Part shown: in pieces, positions 18,083 through 26,638 of the stretch | Position numbering within the stretch: the first letter of the stretch is position 1 | Layout: each line of letters starts with the position of its first letter | DNA from: an uncultured Spirochaetota bacterium | GTDB taxonomy: Bacteria; Spirochaetota; Spirochaetia; Treponematales; Treponemataceae | Direction: 5' to 3' | Length of the DNA stretch: 64,000 bases | Assembly: GCA_944389415.1 (NCBI GenBank) | Contig: CALXMF010000002.1 | Location: forward strand, 1-64,000 | Position numbers and translations under genes: made by a program | The notes under the pieces: generated by a model | What the model was told of the DNA's origin: nothing | Database searches by the model: none | What the model saw: only the letters and a program-made list of their open reading frames with translations

Positions 18083-19351
18083 ATGTTTTTCTCAAAGAAT
18101 CTTATCAATTTCTATCTTCTGTGGAGCACCCAGTCTCTTTCATCACTGGGTAGCGCAATGACGTCTTTCGCATTAGTCGTGTGGTCGTACCAGCAAAACG
18201 GTTCCGCACTGACAACGGCGCTGCTGTCCGTTTCAGCGTATCTTCCTTACGTGCTTATGAGTCTGTTTGCCGGAGCTGTTTCAGAACAGTGGGATAAGAA
18301 AAAGACTATGCTGATTGCTGACGCGCTTGCGGCAGCGGGGACTATCTGCATACTGCTGTTATATATAACACACCGGCTTGAAATATGGCACATCTATCTT
18401 GTTAACAGCATAAACGGTTTTATGAATACGGTTCAGCGCCCGGCAGCCGATGTAGCGGTAACACTGCTGGTACCGGAAAACCGCTGGCAGCACGCAGCGG
18501 CCCTCAGGAGCTTTTCCGACTCAGTTCAGAATATCTTATCTCCTGTCTGCGCGATGGCCCTCTACACATTTGGCGGATTAGAGGCCGTTATCTGCTTTGA
18601 TCTGGCGACATTCGTCACCGCCTTTGCAGTTCTGCTGTTTATGATACACCTTCCGTTGCAGCCTGCGCAGAATAGAACGGAATCTGTACTCCGCGCCGTT
18701 CAGGACGCATTACAGTTTCTGTCCCGAAACCGGGGAGTTTTTCATATTATCCTTTTTCTTGCAGCGATCAATTTTATCGCTTCCATATATCATGCGGCTC
18801 TGCCGGCTCTGATGTTGTCCCGGTTCGATGAAGTCTCACTGGGCATCATTAATTCCACCGCGGGAATAGCGATGATTGCCGGAAGCGTTACCGCCTGTAT
18901 ATTGCCGCCGCCCAAAAACAGAGTGACCGTTATCTTTTTTACCCTGTTTCTCGCTATGGGCAGCGAGAACTTTTTTCTTGCTTTTGGTAAGTCATTGCCA
19001 ATTCTGTGCGCCGGCGCGTTTCTAGGCTGGATTGGAATCCCCGTGATGAATACCAATCTGGATGTCATTTTAAGAAAAAATATTCCAGTACAAATGCAGA
19101 CCCGGGTGTACGCGGCCCGAAATATGTTTCAGTTTTTTACCATACCGCTGGGCTATTTTGCCGGAGGTTTTGCCGTTGATGTTATTTTTGAACCGTTTGC
19201 GGCCCGTTTTCTCCCCGGCAGTCCCGCGGCAGCCCTGTTTGGAACGGGAAAAGGCAGCGGAGCGGCACTGCTCTTTTGTATCATCGGCATACTGGGGGTG
19301 ATAATTTGTCTGCTGTTCAGCAGGAACCGGGAAATCAGAAAACTGTCGTAA
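18083..19351 (+). CDS. major facilitator superfamily exporter (MFS_3 / MefA-like)
   Basis: A 422-residue polytopic membrane protein with about 12 membrane segments. It opens INFYLLWSTQSLSSLGSAMTSFAL, and the loop AVSEQWDKKKTMLIADAL corresponds to the MFS motif between segments 2 and 3. Its closest general type is the MefA/EntS-like exporter group, which pumps macrolides or siderophores; the substrate cannot be read from sequence. GGAG lies about 11 bases before the ATG. The gene stands alone, with its own terminator and slightly higher GC than the neighbouring restriction genes. I would call it a drug or metabolite exporter with unknown substrate. Confidence 0.85.
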   Translation: MFFSKNLINFYLLWSTQSLSSLGSAMTSFALVVWSYQQNGSALTTALLSVSAYLPYVLMSLFAGAVSEQWDKKKTMLIADALAAAGTICILLLYITHRLEIWHIYLVNSINGFMNTVQRPAADVAVTLLVPENRWQHAAALRSFSDSVQNILSPVCAMALYTFGGLEAVICFDLATFVTAFAVLLFMIHLPLQPAQNRTESVLRAVQDALQFLSRNRGVFHIILFLAAINFIASIYHAALPALMLSRFDEVSLGIINSTAGIAMIAGSVTACILPPPKNRVTVIFFTLFLAMGSENFFLAFGKSLPILCAGAFLGWIGIPVMNTNLDVILRKNIPVQMQTRVYAARNMFQFFTIPLGYFAGGFAVDVIFEPFAARFLPGSPAAALFGTGKGSGAALLFCIIGILGVIICLLFSRNREIRKLS

Positions 19352-19378
19352 CACAGAACACTAAATAATCAGATCATA

Positions 19379-19424
19379 AAAACCCGCCTGTTATGCGATG
19401 CAGCAGCAAAAGCGGGCGGGTTTT
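19379..19424 (+). terminator. terminator of the MFS gene
   Basis: Arms AAAACCCGCC (19379–19388) and GGCGGGTTTT (19415–19424) pair perfectly over 10 bp around a 26-nt loop, with the T run at the 3' side. Confidence 0.75.
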
Positions 19425-19504
19425 CGTACAAATAATTGTATTCCCCCAAAAGCGGAACCCTAGTATACTATATCCCATATCCAATCACCACTGAGAGGCG
19501 CGCC

Positions 19505-19879
19505 ATGAAAAGAGAATTGGGAATTGCCCGGTGCGGGCTTGCCTGCTGCCTGTGTTCCGAGAATATAACATGTTCCGGCTGTAATTCGGGAGAATGCCCG
19601 GATAAAGACTGGTGCGAAAACAGAAAATGTTCTCTCGCAAAAGAACTTGCGCACTGTTATGAATGCGATGAAAGATGCACAAAAGGACTGCTGGGCAAAA
19701 TAAAACCCTACGCCTTTACTCAGTTCGTCAAAAGATACGGTGAAAAACACCTTCTGGATTGCCTTGAAAAAAATGAGAAGAACGGAGTTGTGTATCACCG
19801 AAAAGGCGTAACCGGCGACTATGACGATTTTGATGATGTGGAGCATCTTATAGAGTTTATTAAAACCGGACATAGATAA
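19505..19879 (+). CDS. DUF3795-like cysteine-rich small protein
   Basis: The 124-residue protein begins MKRELGIARCGLACCLCSEN. It contains many cysteines in its first 60 residues (including CSGCNSGECPDKDWC and CYECDERC), suggesting metal binding. The C-terminal part is acidic (GDYDDFDDVEHLIEFIK). This resembles the DUF3795 family, whose function is unknown. I place the start at 19505, after GAGAGG, rather than at an upstream ATG. The last 32 codons and downstream DNA are repeated, with differences, on the far side of the restriction genes. Confidence 0.75.
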   Translation: MKRELGIARCGLACCLCSENITCSGCNSGECPDKDWCENRKCSLAKELAHCYECDERCTKGLLGKIKPYAFTQFVKRYGEKHLLDCLEKNEKNGVVYHRKGVTGDYDDFDDVEHLIEFIKTGHR

Positions 19880-20007
19880 AACCGCTTCTGCCGTTATGCT
19901 GTCAATCTGCCTGTTTTAGTTGCAAAGCTTTGTACGAGAGTATAGAATAACCCAGTATATATACCACATATGAATTCAGCCACAGAAGAAGAAAATAAAG
20001 AATACCT
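19784..20007 (+). repeat. left copy of the direct repeat flanking the restriction-modification genes
   Basis: About 224 bp that recur at 21849–22074 with roughly 90% identity by eye. The unit contains the last part of the DUF3795 gene, a sigma-70-like promoter and the first 13 codons of the methyltransferase. Confidence 0.9.
19920..19948 (+). promoter_or_regulatory. predicted promoter of the methyltransferase gene
   Basis: TTGCAA (19920–19925), a 17-base gap, then TAGAAT (19943–19948). Transcription would start about 15 bases before the methyltransferase ATG. A GAATTC hexamer, the likely recognition site of the system, lies at 19972–19977, overlapping the start codon. Confidence 0.45.
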
Positions 20008-21091
20008 GACTACGCAGATAATTACCTATCTTGGAAATAAAAGGCAGCTCATCAGAAATATAGAGGAAGAAGTTAAAACGATAGCCGCTTCACTGGGAAA
20101 AGCAAAACTTGTTTGTGCGGATCTTTTTTCCGGATCAGGTATTGTTGCCCGCATGTTAAAAAAATACAGCAGTGTTTTAATAGTTAATGATTTAGAAGAA
20201 TATTCCCGCCTAATAAATGACTGTTATCTGACTAATAAAGAAGAATTTCCGGGCAAAAAGTGGAAAGAATATAAATCAGTAATAGAAGAAATGTGCGCCG
20301 GAAAAAAAGAGCCGGGAATTATCACAACTCATTATGCTCCGCAGGATGATAAGAATATTCAAAGAGGAGAACGGGTTTTTTATACTCATGAGAACGCGCT
20401 CTTAATCGATACGTACCGCACTCTTATTGATACTGTTATACAGGAAGAAACGCTAAAAAAATATTTTTTAGCGCCGCTCGTGACAGAGGCTTCTATTCAC
20501 GTAAACACCAGCGGAGTATTTAAAGGGTTTTACAAAGATAAAAATACCGGAATCGGCCGTTTTGGAGCTGCCGGAAAGAATGCGTTGCCCCGTATTTTCG
20601 GAAGAATAGAACTAAAAGAGCCGGTTTTAAGCAATTTTAATTCCAAAGCCATAATTTATAAAAAAGACACGGTGAAACTCGCCGGGGAATTAGAGAATAT
20701 AGATATTGCGTATCTTGATCCCCCATATAATCAGCACCCCTATGGCTCAAATTATTTTATGCTTAACCTTATCATAAAAAACAAACTGGATGTGGAAATC
20801 AGTACGGTTTCCGGAATCACACAAGACTGGAACCGCTCAGTCTTTAACAGACCGTATTCAGCTCTCGCAGCTATGGAAGAGATTATTAAGGCGCTTGACG
20901 CAAAATTTATCATTGTCTCGTATAATTCTGAGGGGTTTATTACATTTGAACAAATGAAGACAATGCTGGAACACTACGGAAAACTAAAAACCGTTGAAAT
21001 TACATATAATACATTCCGGGGAAGCAGAAACTTGAATAACCGTAATATACACGTCTATGAGTACCTTTTTATTTTAAATAAAGAGAAGTAA
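19970..21091 (+). CDS. D12-class N6-adenine DNA methyltransferase
   Basis: Transfers a methyl group from S-adenosylmethionine to adenine N6; it should protect host DNA from the adjoining endonuclease. In 373 residues: the N-terminal YLGNKRQLIRNIEEE motif, the SAM-binding VCADLFSGSGIVARML, and the catalytic YLDPPYNQHPYGSNYF. This order (SAM motif before DPPY) and the LGNKR start are typical of the D12/Dam-like alpha class. The classic EcoRI methylase has a different architecture with an NPPF-type motif. The stop is directly followed by the ATG of the endonuclease, so the two are co-transcribed. Confidence 0.9.
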   Translation: MNSATEEENKEYLTTQIITYLGNKRQLIRNIEEEVKTIAASLGKAKLVCADLFSGSGIVARMLKKYSSVLIVNDLEEYSRLINDCYLTNKEEFPGKKWKEYKSVIEEMCAGKKEPGIITTHYAPQDDKNIQRGERVFYTHENALLIDTYRTLIDTVIQEETLKKYFLAPLVTEASIHVNTSGVFKGFYKDKNTGIGRFGAAGKNALPRIFGRIELKEPVLSNFNSKAIIYKKDTVKLAGELENIDIAYLDPPYNQHPYGSNYFMLNLIIKNKLDVEISTVSGITQDWNRSVFNRPYSALAAMEEIIKALDAKFIIVSYNSEGFITFEQMKTMLEHYGKLKTVEITYNTFRGSRNLNNRNIHVYEYLFILNKEK

Positions 21092-21817
21092 ATGAGCCAA
21101 CATGATAGCTTACGAGAACGAGTTGAACAACACAAGCCCAAAAATACAAAGTCTAAGCTGAATGATAAAGATGTTTACAAAGCTATGGAACTTGTACAAA
21201 AATATTTAAAAGATAAAAAAGAATTCCAGAATTTTTTTAATACAAATTGGGAATTAAGTTTTTCCAGTGAAATAGAAATCAAGTACATGATAGATTTTAT
21301 TAAACGAAAGAAAATCAGGCATGATTTTTGTTATGATTGTATAGAAAGAAAAATTGTACCAGATGGAGGAATTCTATATCTTGTGAATAAAAAAACAAAC
21401 GAAAAGTTTCCTCTGGTTATAGCAGAAATAAAACGACAAGGAACAAATAAAGAAAGAATAAAAGAAGGAAAATCAAAACAAGCAACGGGCAATGCGATAG
21501 AACGACTGGGTAAGAATTTAACTGGTATAAAAGCCATGATGAATTATGAAGAGATAACACCTTTTGTATGTTTTGGCTGGGGATGTGATTTTGCAGTTGA
21601 TACAGATGAGACATTAACAGTCCGCACTAAAATAATTGTGATGAATGAATTCTACCAGCTAAATAAAATTTATGTTTTCAAAAAAGACGGTACATCTGAT
21701 GCGAATTCATTTGCCCCTGTTTCAATGTTTTTTAGGGAAGAACGCTGGAGTGTACAAGAAATGTTTGACATAATGAAAGAAATTGCCGAAACTTCATTTA
21801 GGTATTATTTATATTGA
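21092..21817 (+). CDS. EcoRI-family type II restriction endonuclease
   Basis: The 241-residue protein carries the EcoRI catalytic core almost at EcoRI numbering. PDGG has the metal-binding D91, and AEIK has E112 and K114 (EcoRI D91, E111, K113). The sequence TGNAIERLGKN (residues 122–132) matches the EcoRI recognition segment GNAIERSHKN, whose Asn, Ala and Arg contact the central AATT bases. I therefore infer cleavage at GAATTC or a close relative. The C-terminal stretch RWSVQEMFDIMKEIAETS also resembles the end of EcoRI. It is shorter than EcoRI (277). It starts one base after the methyltransferase stop codon, the usual arrangement for a restriction-modification pair. Confidence 0.85.
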   Translation: MSQHDSLRERVEQHKPKNTKSKLNDKDVYKAMELVQKYLKDKKEFQNFFNTNWELSFSSEIEIKYMIDFIKRKKIRHDFCYDCIERKIVPDGGILYLVNKKTNEKFPLVIAEIKRQGTNKERIKEGKSKQATGNAIERLGKNLTGIKAMMNYEEITPFVCFGWGCDFAVDTDETLTVRTKIIVMNEFYQLNKIYVFKKDGTSDANSFAPVSMFFREERWSVQEMFDIMKEIAETSFRYYLY

Positions 21818-21848
21818 ATAAATTACAAAACATAAATAGCTTTATAAT

Positions 21849-22074
21849 GGAGTTGTGTATCACCAGGAAGGCATAACCGACGATTATGACGATTTTGATG
21901 ATGTGGATACTCTTATAGAGTTTATTAAAACCGGACACAGATAAAGACTGCTTCTGCCGTGATTCTGTCAATCTGCCTGTTTTAGTTGCAAAGCTTTTGT
22001 ACGAGAGTATAGAATAGCACAGTACATATACCACATATGAATTCAGCCACAGAAGAAGAAAATAAAGAATATCT
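21849..22074 (+). repeat. right copy of the direct repeat, with broken gene ends
   Basis: Second copy of the 19784–20007 unit. It encodes a stranded DUF3795 tail (GVVYHQEGITDDYDDFDDVD, ending TGHR and stop) and then the first codons of the methyltransferase (MNSATEEENKEYL, ATG at 22038). The latter runs on out of homology. The promoter-like elements are kept, with an 18-base gap, and now point at rmuC. The GAATTC is at 22040–22045. Confidence 0.88.
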
Positions 22075-22100
22075 ATCACATGAATATCCGGAGGAAAGAA

Positions 22101-23447
22101 ATGGAACAACTATTCTCTTACGTCATTGTTATATTTGTTATCATTAATATGATTCTGCTTTTTATTATCTTATCAAAATCTAGACAAAATAATATCGACA
22201 TATTAAATACAAAACTTCTTGATTATGAGAAAAAACTAGATTCATATGATAAACGTTTAAGAGATGAATTTGAACGGAATCGGAAAGAATTTGCAGAAAA
22301 TACCAGAGAAACACGTAAAGAATCAACAGAAACACTTATAAATTTTCAAGAATCAATAAATTCAAAATTCGACAATCTAACTAAAAATACACAAGAAACA
22401 ATGACTAATAATTTGACAAAGTTCATGGAGACTTTATCATCACGATTAGATTCTCTTTCGAAAACAACACAGGATAATCTCAGAAAGCAACAAGAAATAG
22501 TTCAGAATAGTTTGAATAATATCCAGCAAAGTAATGAAAAAAAATTAGAAGAAATGCGGGCAACAGTAGATGAAAAACTTCAGACCACGCTTGAAAAACG
22601 ATTAGCTAACTCATTTGAATTAGTTACAAAACAACTGGAAGCAGTTCAACAAGGTCTGGGTGCAATGCAGAATCTTGCAAATGATGTAGGGGGACTAAAA
22701 CGTGCATTAACAAATGTTAAATCTGCAGGAGGCATGGGAGAAGTTCAGCTTGAAACAATTTTAAATGACTTTTTATCTGTAGAACAATTTGAAAAAAATG
22801 TTCATCCGAATCCTTCTAATCCAAAAAGAGTTGTAGAATTTGCTGTAAAGATTCCATCAAAAAATAGTGATAGAGAATTTATATATTTGCCACTTGATGC
22901 GAAATATCCTGTTACAGTATGGAATAATCTTACGACTGCCTATGAAAAAGGCGATAAAGAACAAATAGATTCACTTAGAAAAGTGTTAGAAACCGACGTG
23001 AAAAAAATGGCCAAAGATATAAACGAAAAATATATTGAAGTTCCCTATACAACTGATTTTGGAATTATGTTTGTTCCATATGAAAGTTTATATGCAGAAA
23101 TTAATCGTATCCCGGGACTTTCTCAAAAGCTTCAAAATGAATATAAAGTAACTATTTCCGGTCCTACGACACTGACCGCCCTTTTGAATAGTTTACAAAT
23201 GGGATTCAGAACATTAGCTATTCAAAAAGAAACAAGCAAAGTGTGGAATTTATTAGGAACTGTAAAAACAGAATTCGGAAAATTTGGAACAGTTCTGAAA
23301 AAAACAAAAGAAAAGCTAGAATCGGCAGCTACTGAAATTGAAAAAGCAGAACAAAGAAGCAGACAAATTGAAAAAAAACTTACAACAATAGAAGCTTTGC
23401 CAGACACAGATAAAACAGCATCAATACCTATAGCAGATCAAGAGTGA
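22101..23447 (+). CDS. rmuC: DNA recombination protein RmuC
   Basis: RmuC proteins limit rearrangements at inverted repeats, and carry a PD-(D/E)XK-like nuclease domain. The 448-residue protein has an N-terminal membrane anchor (residues about 4–26), then a long coiled coil (about 30–190, many NLTK/QETM repeats). The conserved RmuC core follows: GGMGEVQLETILNDFL, PLDAKYPVTVW, DFGIMFVPYESLY, and SGPTTLTALLNSLQMGFRTLAIQ. I set the start at 22101 because GGAGGAAAGAA precedes it. It lies just behind the restriction-modification block and its duplicated promoter. Confidence 0.92.
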   Translation: MEQLFSYVIVIFVIINMILLFIILSKSRQNNIDILNTKLLDYEKKLDSYDKRLRDEFERNRKEFAENTRETRKESTETLINFQESINSKFDNLTKNTQETMTNNLTKFMETLSSRLDSLSKTTQDNLRKQQEIVQNSLNNIQQSNEKKLEEMRATVDEKLQTTLEKRLANSFELVTKQLEAVQQGLGAMQNLANDVGGLKRALTNVKSAGGMGEVQLETILNDFLSVEQFEKNVHPNPSNPKRVVEFAVKIPSKNSDREFIYLPLDAKYPVTVWNNLTTAYEKGDKEQIDSLRKVLETDVKKMAKDINEKYIEVPYTTDFGIMFVPYESLYAEINRIPGLSQKLQNEYKVTISGPTTLTALLNSLQMGFRTLAIQKETSKVWNLLGTVKTEFGKFGTVLKKTKEKLESAATEIEKAEQRSRQIEKKLTTIEALPDTDKTASIPIADQE

Positions 23448-23758
23448 AATACATCTCTTTACACGGTTTGTATGTAGCACCACATAAAAAAGTTTTCTAT
23501 AAATAGTGTATTTACTACCTATAAAGAATCCTCGCTAAAAATCAGCGTGAGAGGCTGTAAGTTCCCCTTTCAGCACAAGACACATAATTTATGCGCCAGT
23601 AGAAAAATAATCTATATTCAGCGCGTTTTTAAATTAAAAACAAAACAAAAAAAGTCTTTTTTTGATTCATTATTACATTAAAAATAAAACGAAAATAATC
23701 TTTTTTTGATCCATTTTTAAACTATTTTTGTTTCAAAAAAAGATTAAAAACGTTTTAA
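23448..23758. other. gene-free, AT-rich, hairpin-rich spacer between rmuC and purF
   Basis: No coding region is seen. A short GC-richer stem region lies near 23528–23560 (CCTCGCT...AGCGTGAGAGG). After it comes very AT-rich sequence. It contains two copies of CTTTTTTTGATYCA and a 12-bp inverted repeat, 23697–23708 with 23734–23745 (AATCTTTTTTTG / CAAAAAAAGATT). The genes converge here, so terminator function in both directions is likely. Confidence 0.55.
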
Positions 23759-23800
23759 ATATACTCTATTTTTGTTTCAAAAATAGAGTATATTTTTTTT
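23759..23800. terminator. strong hairpin between convergent rmuC and purF
   Basis: A perfect 15-bp stem, 23759–23773 with 23779–23793 (ATATACTCTATTTTT and complement), closes a 5-nt loop and is followed by a T run. It can end plus-strand transcription, and its left neighbour hairpin probably serves purF. Confidence 0.7.
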
Positions 23801-23813
23801 CGCGGCAATACTG

Positions 23814-25274
23814 TTAAATCCGTCTGCCGTTCAGTTCACCGGGAACCGGTATCGGATATTCTCCGGTAAAGCAGCCTTTGCAGTATCCGTATGATTCAGG
23901 GCAGCATTCTTTCAGCGCCTCAAACATACCGTCTATCGAAATAAACGCCAGTGAATCAGCGCCTATTTCTTTGCACACTTCATCAACATTGTGAGATGAT
24001 GAAATCAAATCAGCTCTGCACGGCGTATCGATACCAAAATAACAGGGGAATTTTACCGGCGGCGATGATACACGGAAATGAACCTCTTTCGCACCGGCGC
24101 GGCGAAGTATCTGAATTAAACGGCGGCAGGTAGTCCCCCGCACTATCGAGTCATCAATAATAACAACTCGTTTGCCGCAGACATCGCTTTTCATCGCGTT
24201 CAGCTTGACAAACACCAGCTGCTCACGTTCGCTCTGTGTCGGCGCGATAAACGTACGGCCGATGTATTTATTTTTTACGATCCCCATCGCATATGGAATA
24301 CCCGATTCTCTCGCGTACCCCATCGCGGCGCCGAGACCTGAATCAGGAACACCGATAACGACATCTGCTGGCACACCCGACTCGCGGGCAAGCACAGCTC
24401 CCATGCGCAGACGCGCATCCTGTACAGAAATAGTATCAATGATAGAGTCTGGCCGAGCGAAATACACATACTCAAAAATACAGGTACGCTTTGCCGTGTG
24501 TTCTCCAAACTCAAATGAAAGAACACCGTCTTCATTAATAATAACTATTTCTCCCGGTCTGATATCACGAACAAGAGTTCCGCCAACGGCCTCTATAGCG
24601 CAGCTTTCACTCGCCAGCATCCAGCCATTTTCAAGTTTTCCAAGACACAGCGGGCGAATTCCGTTCGGGTCACGGACACCGATAAGCGTATTTTCCGTCA
24701 TCACGCACAGCGCGAATGAACCTTTGATCATCTGAATAGTATCAGTAAGAGCGCGCTCAAGCCCTTCTTTATACCGCTTAGCGATCAGTTTTACAATCAC
24801 TTCTGTGTCGCTCGCGGAAACAAAGGTTGAACCTGTCTCTTCAAGAAACTCTTTGAGCTGTTCGTAATTAACCAGATTTCCGTTATGAGCAACAGCAAGC
24901 CCGCCAAGCTTAAAGCGGTTTACAAACGGCTGCGCGTTTTCGATACAGGCAGTACCGGATGTGGAATACAATACATGTCCGACGGCGATCTGTCCTTTCA
25001 TTTCTTCAAGTTTATCAGCCTTAAAGACATCGGCAACAAGCCCCATCGCTTTATGCGCCTCTATTTTTTCGCCATCAGAAACGGCAATACCGGCGCTTTC
25101 CTGGCCGCGGTGCTGCAATGAATACAGACCATAATATGCGAGTTTTGCCGCATTAAACGGCGTTGTCCGCTCTTTTCGGTTCAGGTAAATCCCCAGAACA
25201 CCGCATTTCTCATTCAGTTTTTCAGTATCAGGACTGAAAATACCTGTTTCTGCAGTAAGCTGATCCGGCATCAT
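23814..25274 (-). CDS. purF: amidophosphoribosyltransferase
   Basis: First committed step of purine synthesis: makes phosphoribosylamine from PRPP and glutamine. The 486-residue protein has a short propeptide ending before the nucleophile in [10 protein letters not shown] (Cys24 from the first ATG). An Ntn glutaminase domain follows ([24 protein letters not shown]). The phosphoribosyltransferase domain has [17 protein letters not shown]. The C-terminal cysteines ([19 protein letters not shown]) match the iron-sulfur type known from Bacillus. Its ATG overlaps the purC stop (ATGA), and a second ATG directly follows; either could be used. Confidence 0.96.
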   Translation of the reverse strand: MMPDQLTAETGIFSPDTEKLNEKCGVLGIYLNRKERTTPFNAAKLAYYGLYSLQHRGQESAGIAVSDGEKIEAHKAMGLVADVFKADKLEEMKGQIAVGHVLYSTSGTACIENAQPFVNRFKLGGLAVAHNGNLVNYEQLKEFLEETGSTFVSASDTEVIVKLIAKRYKEGLERALTDTIQMIKGSFALCVMTENTLIGVRDPNGIRPLCLGKLENGWMLASESCAIEAVGGTLVRDIRPGEIVIINEDGVLSFEFGEHTAKRTCIFEYVYFARPDSIIDTISVQDARLRMGAVLARESGVPADVVIGVPDSGLGAAMGYARESGIPYAMGIVKNKYIGRTFIAPTQSEREQLVFVKLNAMKSDVCGKRVVIIDDSIVRGTTCRRLIQILRRAGAKEVHFRVSSPPVKFPCYFGIDTPCRADLISSSHNVDEVCKEIGADSLAFISIDGMFEALKECCPESYGYCKGCFTGEYPIPVPGELNGRRI

Positions 25275-25999
25275 TTTTTTCCCGTTATGCGGTTAAGCAT
25301 TTCAACATATGCTTCTTTTACATTACCCAAATCACGGCGGAAGCGGTCTTTATCCAGTTTTTCGTTTGTTTTCGCGTCCCAGAAACGGCAGGTATCGGGA
25401 GAAATCTCATCCGCAAGAATAATCGTACCCTGAGAATCTTTTCCAAATTCCAGTTTGAAATCTATCAGTTTAACACCGCAGCTTAAAAAGAAATCTTTCA
25501 GGATATCATTTATTTTACCGGTGATATCATAAATAGTCTTTAATTCATCCCATGTCGCAGCACCAATAGCGACAGCGTGATAATCATTGATAAGCGGATC
25601 GCCAAGCGCGTCATCTTTATATGAAATTTCAAAAACAGTTGTTTTAAGCGCGCTGCCTTCAGGAACACCAAGGCGCTTGCTGAAAGATCCGGCGGCAACG
25701 TTGCGGACAATGACTTCAAGCGGCACAATTGAAACTTTTTTGCACAGCACCTCACGGTCACTGAGTTTTTTAATATAATGTGTAGGGATTCCTTTCGCAT
25801 TCAGCATCTCAAACAAAGCGCTCGCGATAGTGTTATTCAAAACCCCCTTATCTTCGATTGTCCCTTTTTTTTCACCATTAAAGGCGGTAGCAGAGTCTTT
25901 ATACTCCATAATAACCAGATCGGGGTCAGAAGTGGCAAAAACTTTTTTCGCCTTGCCTTCATACAGCTGTTCTTTTTTGGTTACATTTATTTCACTCAT
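25271..25999 (-). CDS. purC: SAICAR synthase
   Basis: Condenses carboxyaminoimidazole ribotide with aspartate, using ATP. The 242 residues begin with [18 protein letters not shown] and show [17 protein letters not shown]. The family motifs FKLEFGKD and [15 protein letters not shown] follow. AGGAG precedes the ATG, which overlaps the purE TGA as ATGA. Length and motifs are ordinary for a bacterial PurC. Confidence 0.96.
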   Translation of the reverse strand: MSEINVTKKEQLYEGKAKKVFATSDPDLVIMEYKDSATAFNGEKKGTIEDKGVLNNTIASALFEMLNAKGIPTHYIKKLSDREVLCKKVSIVPLEVIVRNVAAGSFSKRLGVPEGSALKTTVFEISYKDDALGDPLINDYHAVAIGAATWDELKTIYDITGKINDILKDFFLSCGVKLIDFKLEFGKDSQGTIILADEISPDTCRFWDAKTNEKLDKDRFRRDLGNVKEAYVEMLNRITGKK

Positions 26000-26493
26000 A
26001 ATGATACTCCTGTACCGCCGTTTCCGGCAGCTTCTTTTAATAAACCGGCACGGAATTCAGTAAGTTTTGTGCGCAGTTCCGGATACTTGATTGCAAGAAT
26101 TTCTACCGCAAGATAGGCGGCATTGGCGGCGTTATTTATTCCTACTGTTGCGACGGGAATCTGCCTCGGCATCTGCACAATAGACAAAAGAGCGTCCATA
26201 CCCGCAAGACCGTTTGAGTCTTTTCCAATACACTCAAGCGGAACACCGATAACCGGCAGCACTGTCATTGACGCAATCACTCCGGGAAGATGGGCGGCGA
26301 GCCCCGCACCCGCAATAATCACTTCGCAGCCGTCCTGCTCTACCTGGCGGACAGTCTGCTTAAGCAAATCACCTGACCGGTGAGCAGAAAGAATATACGC
26401 GCAGTATTCCACACCGAACTCTTTCAGCACAGCGGCAGCCTTTTTCATCGTGTCTGTGTCTGATTTTGAACCAAAGAAAATAGCGACTTTCAC
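25996..26493 (-). CDS. purE: N5-carboxyaminoimidazole ribonucleotide mutase, class I PurE type
   Basis: Rearranges N5-CAIR to CAIR in purine synthesis. The 165-residue protein has [14 protein letters not shown], the SAHRSGDLL motif, [15 protein letters not shown] and [12 protein letters not shown]. These read as class I PurE, which normally needs PurK to supply N5-CAIR. T. denticola is known for a class II PurE that uses CO2 directly, so this is a contrast. No purK is in the window. I choose the GTG at 26493, since GGAGG sits 5 bases upstream; the longer frame (GTG at 26505) would cover that site. First gene of purECF here. Confidence 0.92.
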   Translation of the reverse strand: MKVAIFFGSKSDTDTMKKAAAVLKEFGVEYCAYILSAHRSGDLLKQTVRQVEQDGCEVIIAGAGLAAHLPGVIASMTVLPVIGVPLECIGKDSNGLAGMDALLSIVQMPRQIPVATVGINNAANAAYLAVEILAIKYPELRTKLTEFRAGLLKEAAGNGGTGVSL

Positions 26494-26591
26494 ATAAACC
26501 TCCACCGGGCAGACAAACTGATACCCTGCGGCATCCGGCAGAATTGTTTTACCCTGGTACCAGTGAGATTATACAAACTGTCCGATACAGG

Positions 26592-26620
26592 ACTATACCA
26601 TACCGGCACATTATTTTCAA
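26592..26620 (-). promoter_or_regulatory. predicted promoter of purE-purC-purF
   Basis: On the minus strand TTGAAA (26620–26615), a 17-base gap, then TATAGT (26597–26592). It lies about 100 bases upstream of the purE GTG and close to the stop of the preceding minus-strand gene. No riboswitch or PurR-type site was recognised. Confidence 0.5.
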
Positions 26621-26638
26621 GCAAACCGAAGAATAAGT

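Noticed and set aside
20700-20760. Methyltransferase as the classical EcoRI methylase
   Set aside because: The DPPY motif and LGNKR start are those of the D12 class; the EcoRI methylase architecture is not seen.
24172-24735. 187-residue plus-strand frame inside purF
   Set aside because: A shadow of purF's codons; low-complexity Ser/Pro/Thr composition and no start signal.
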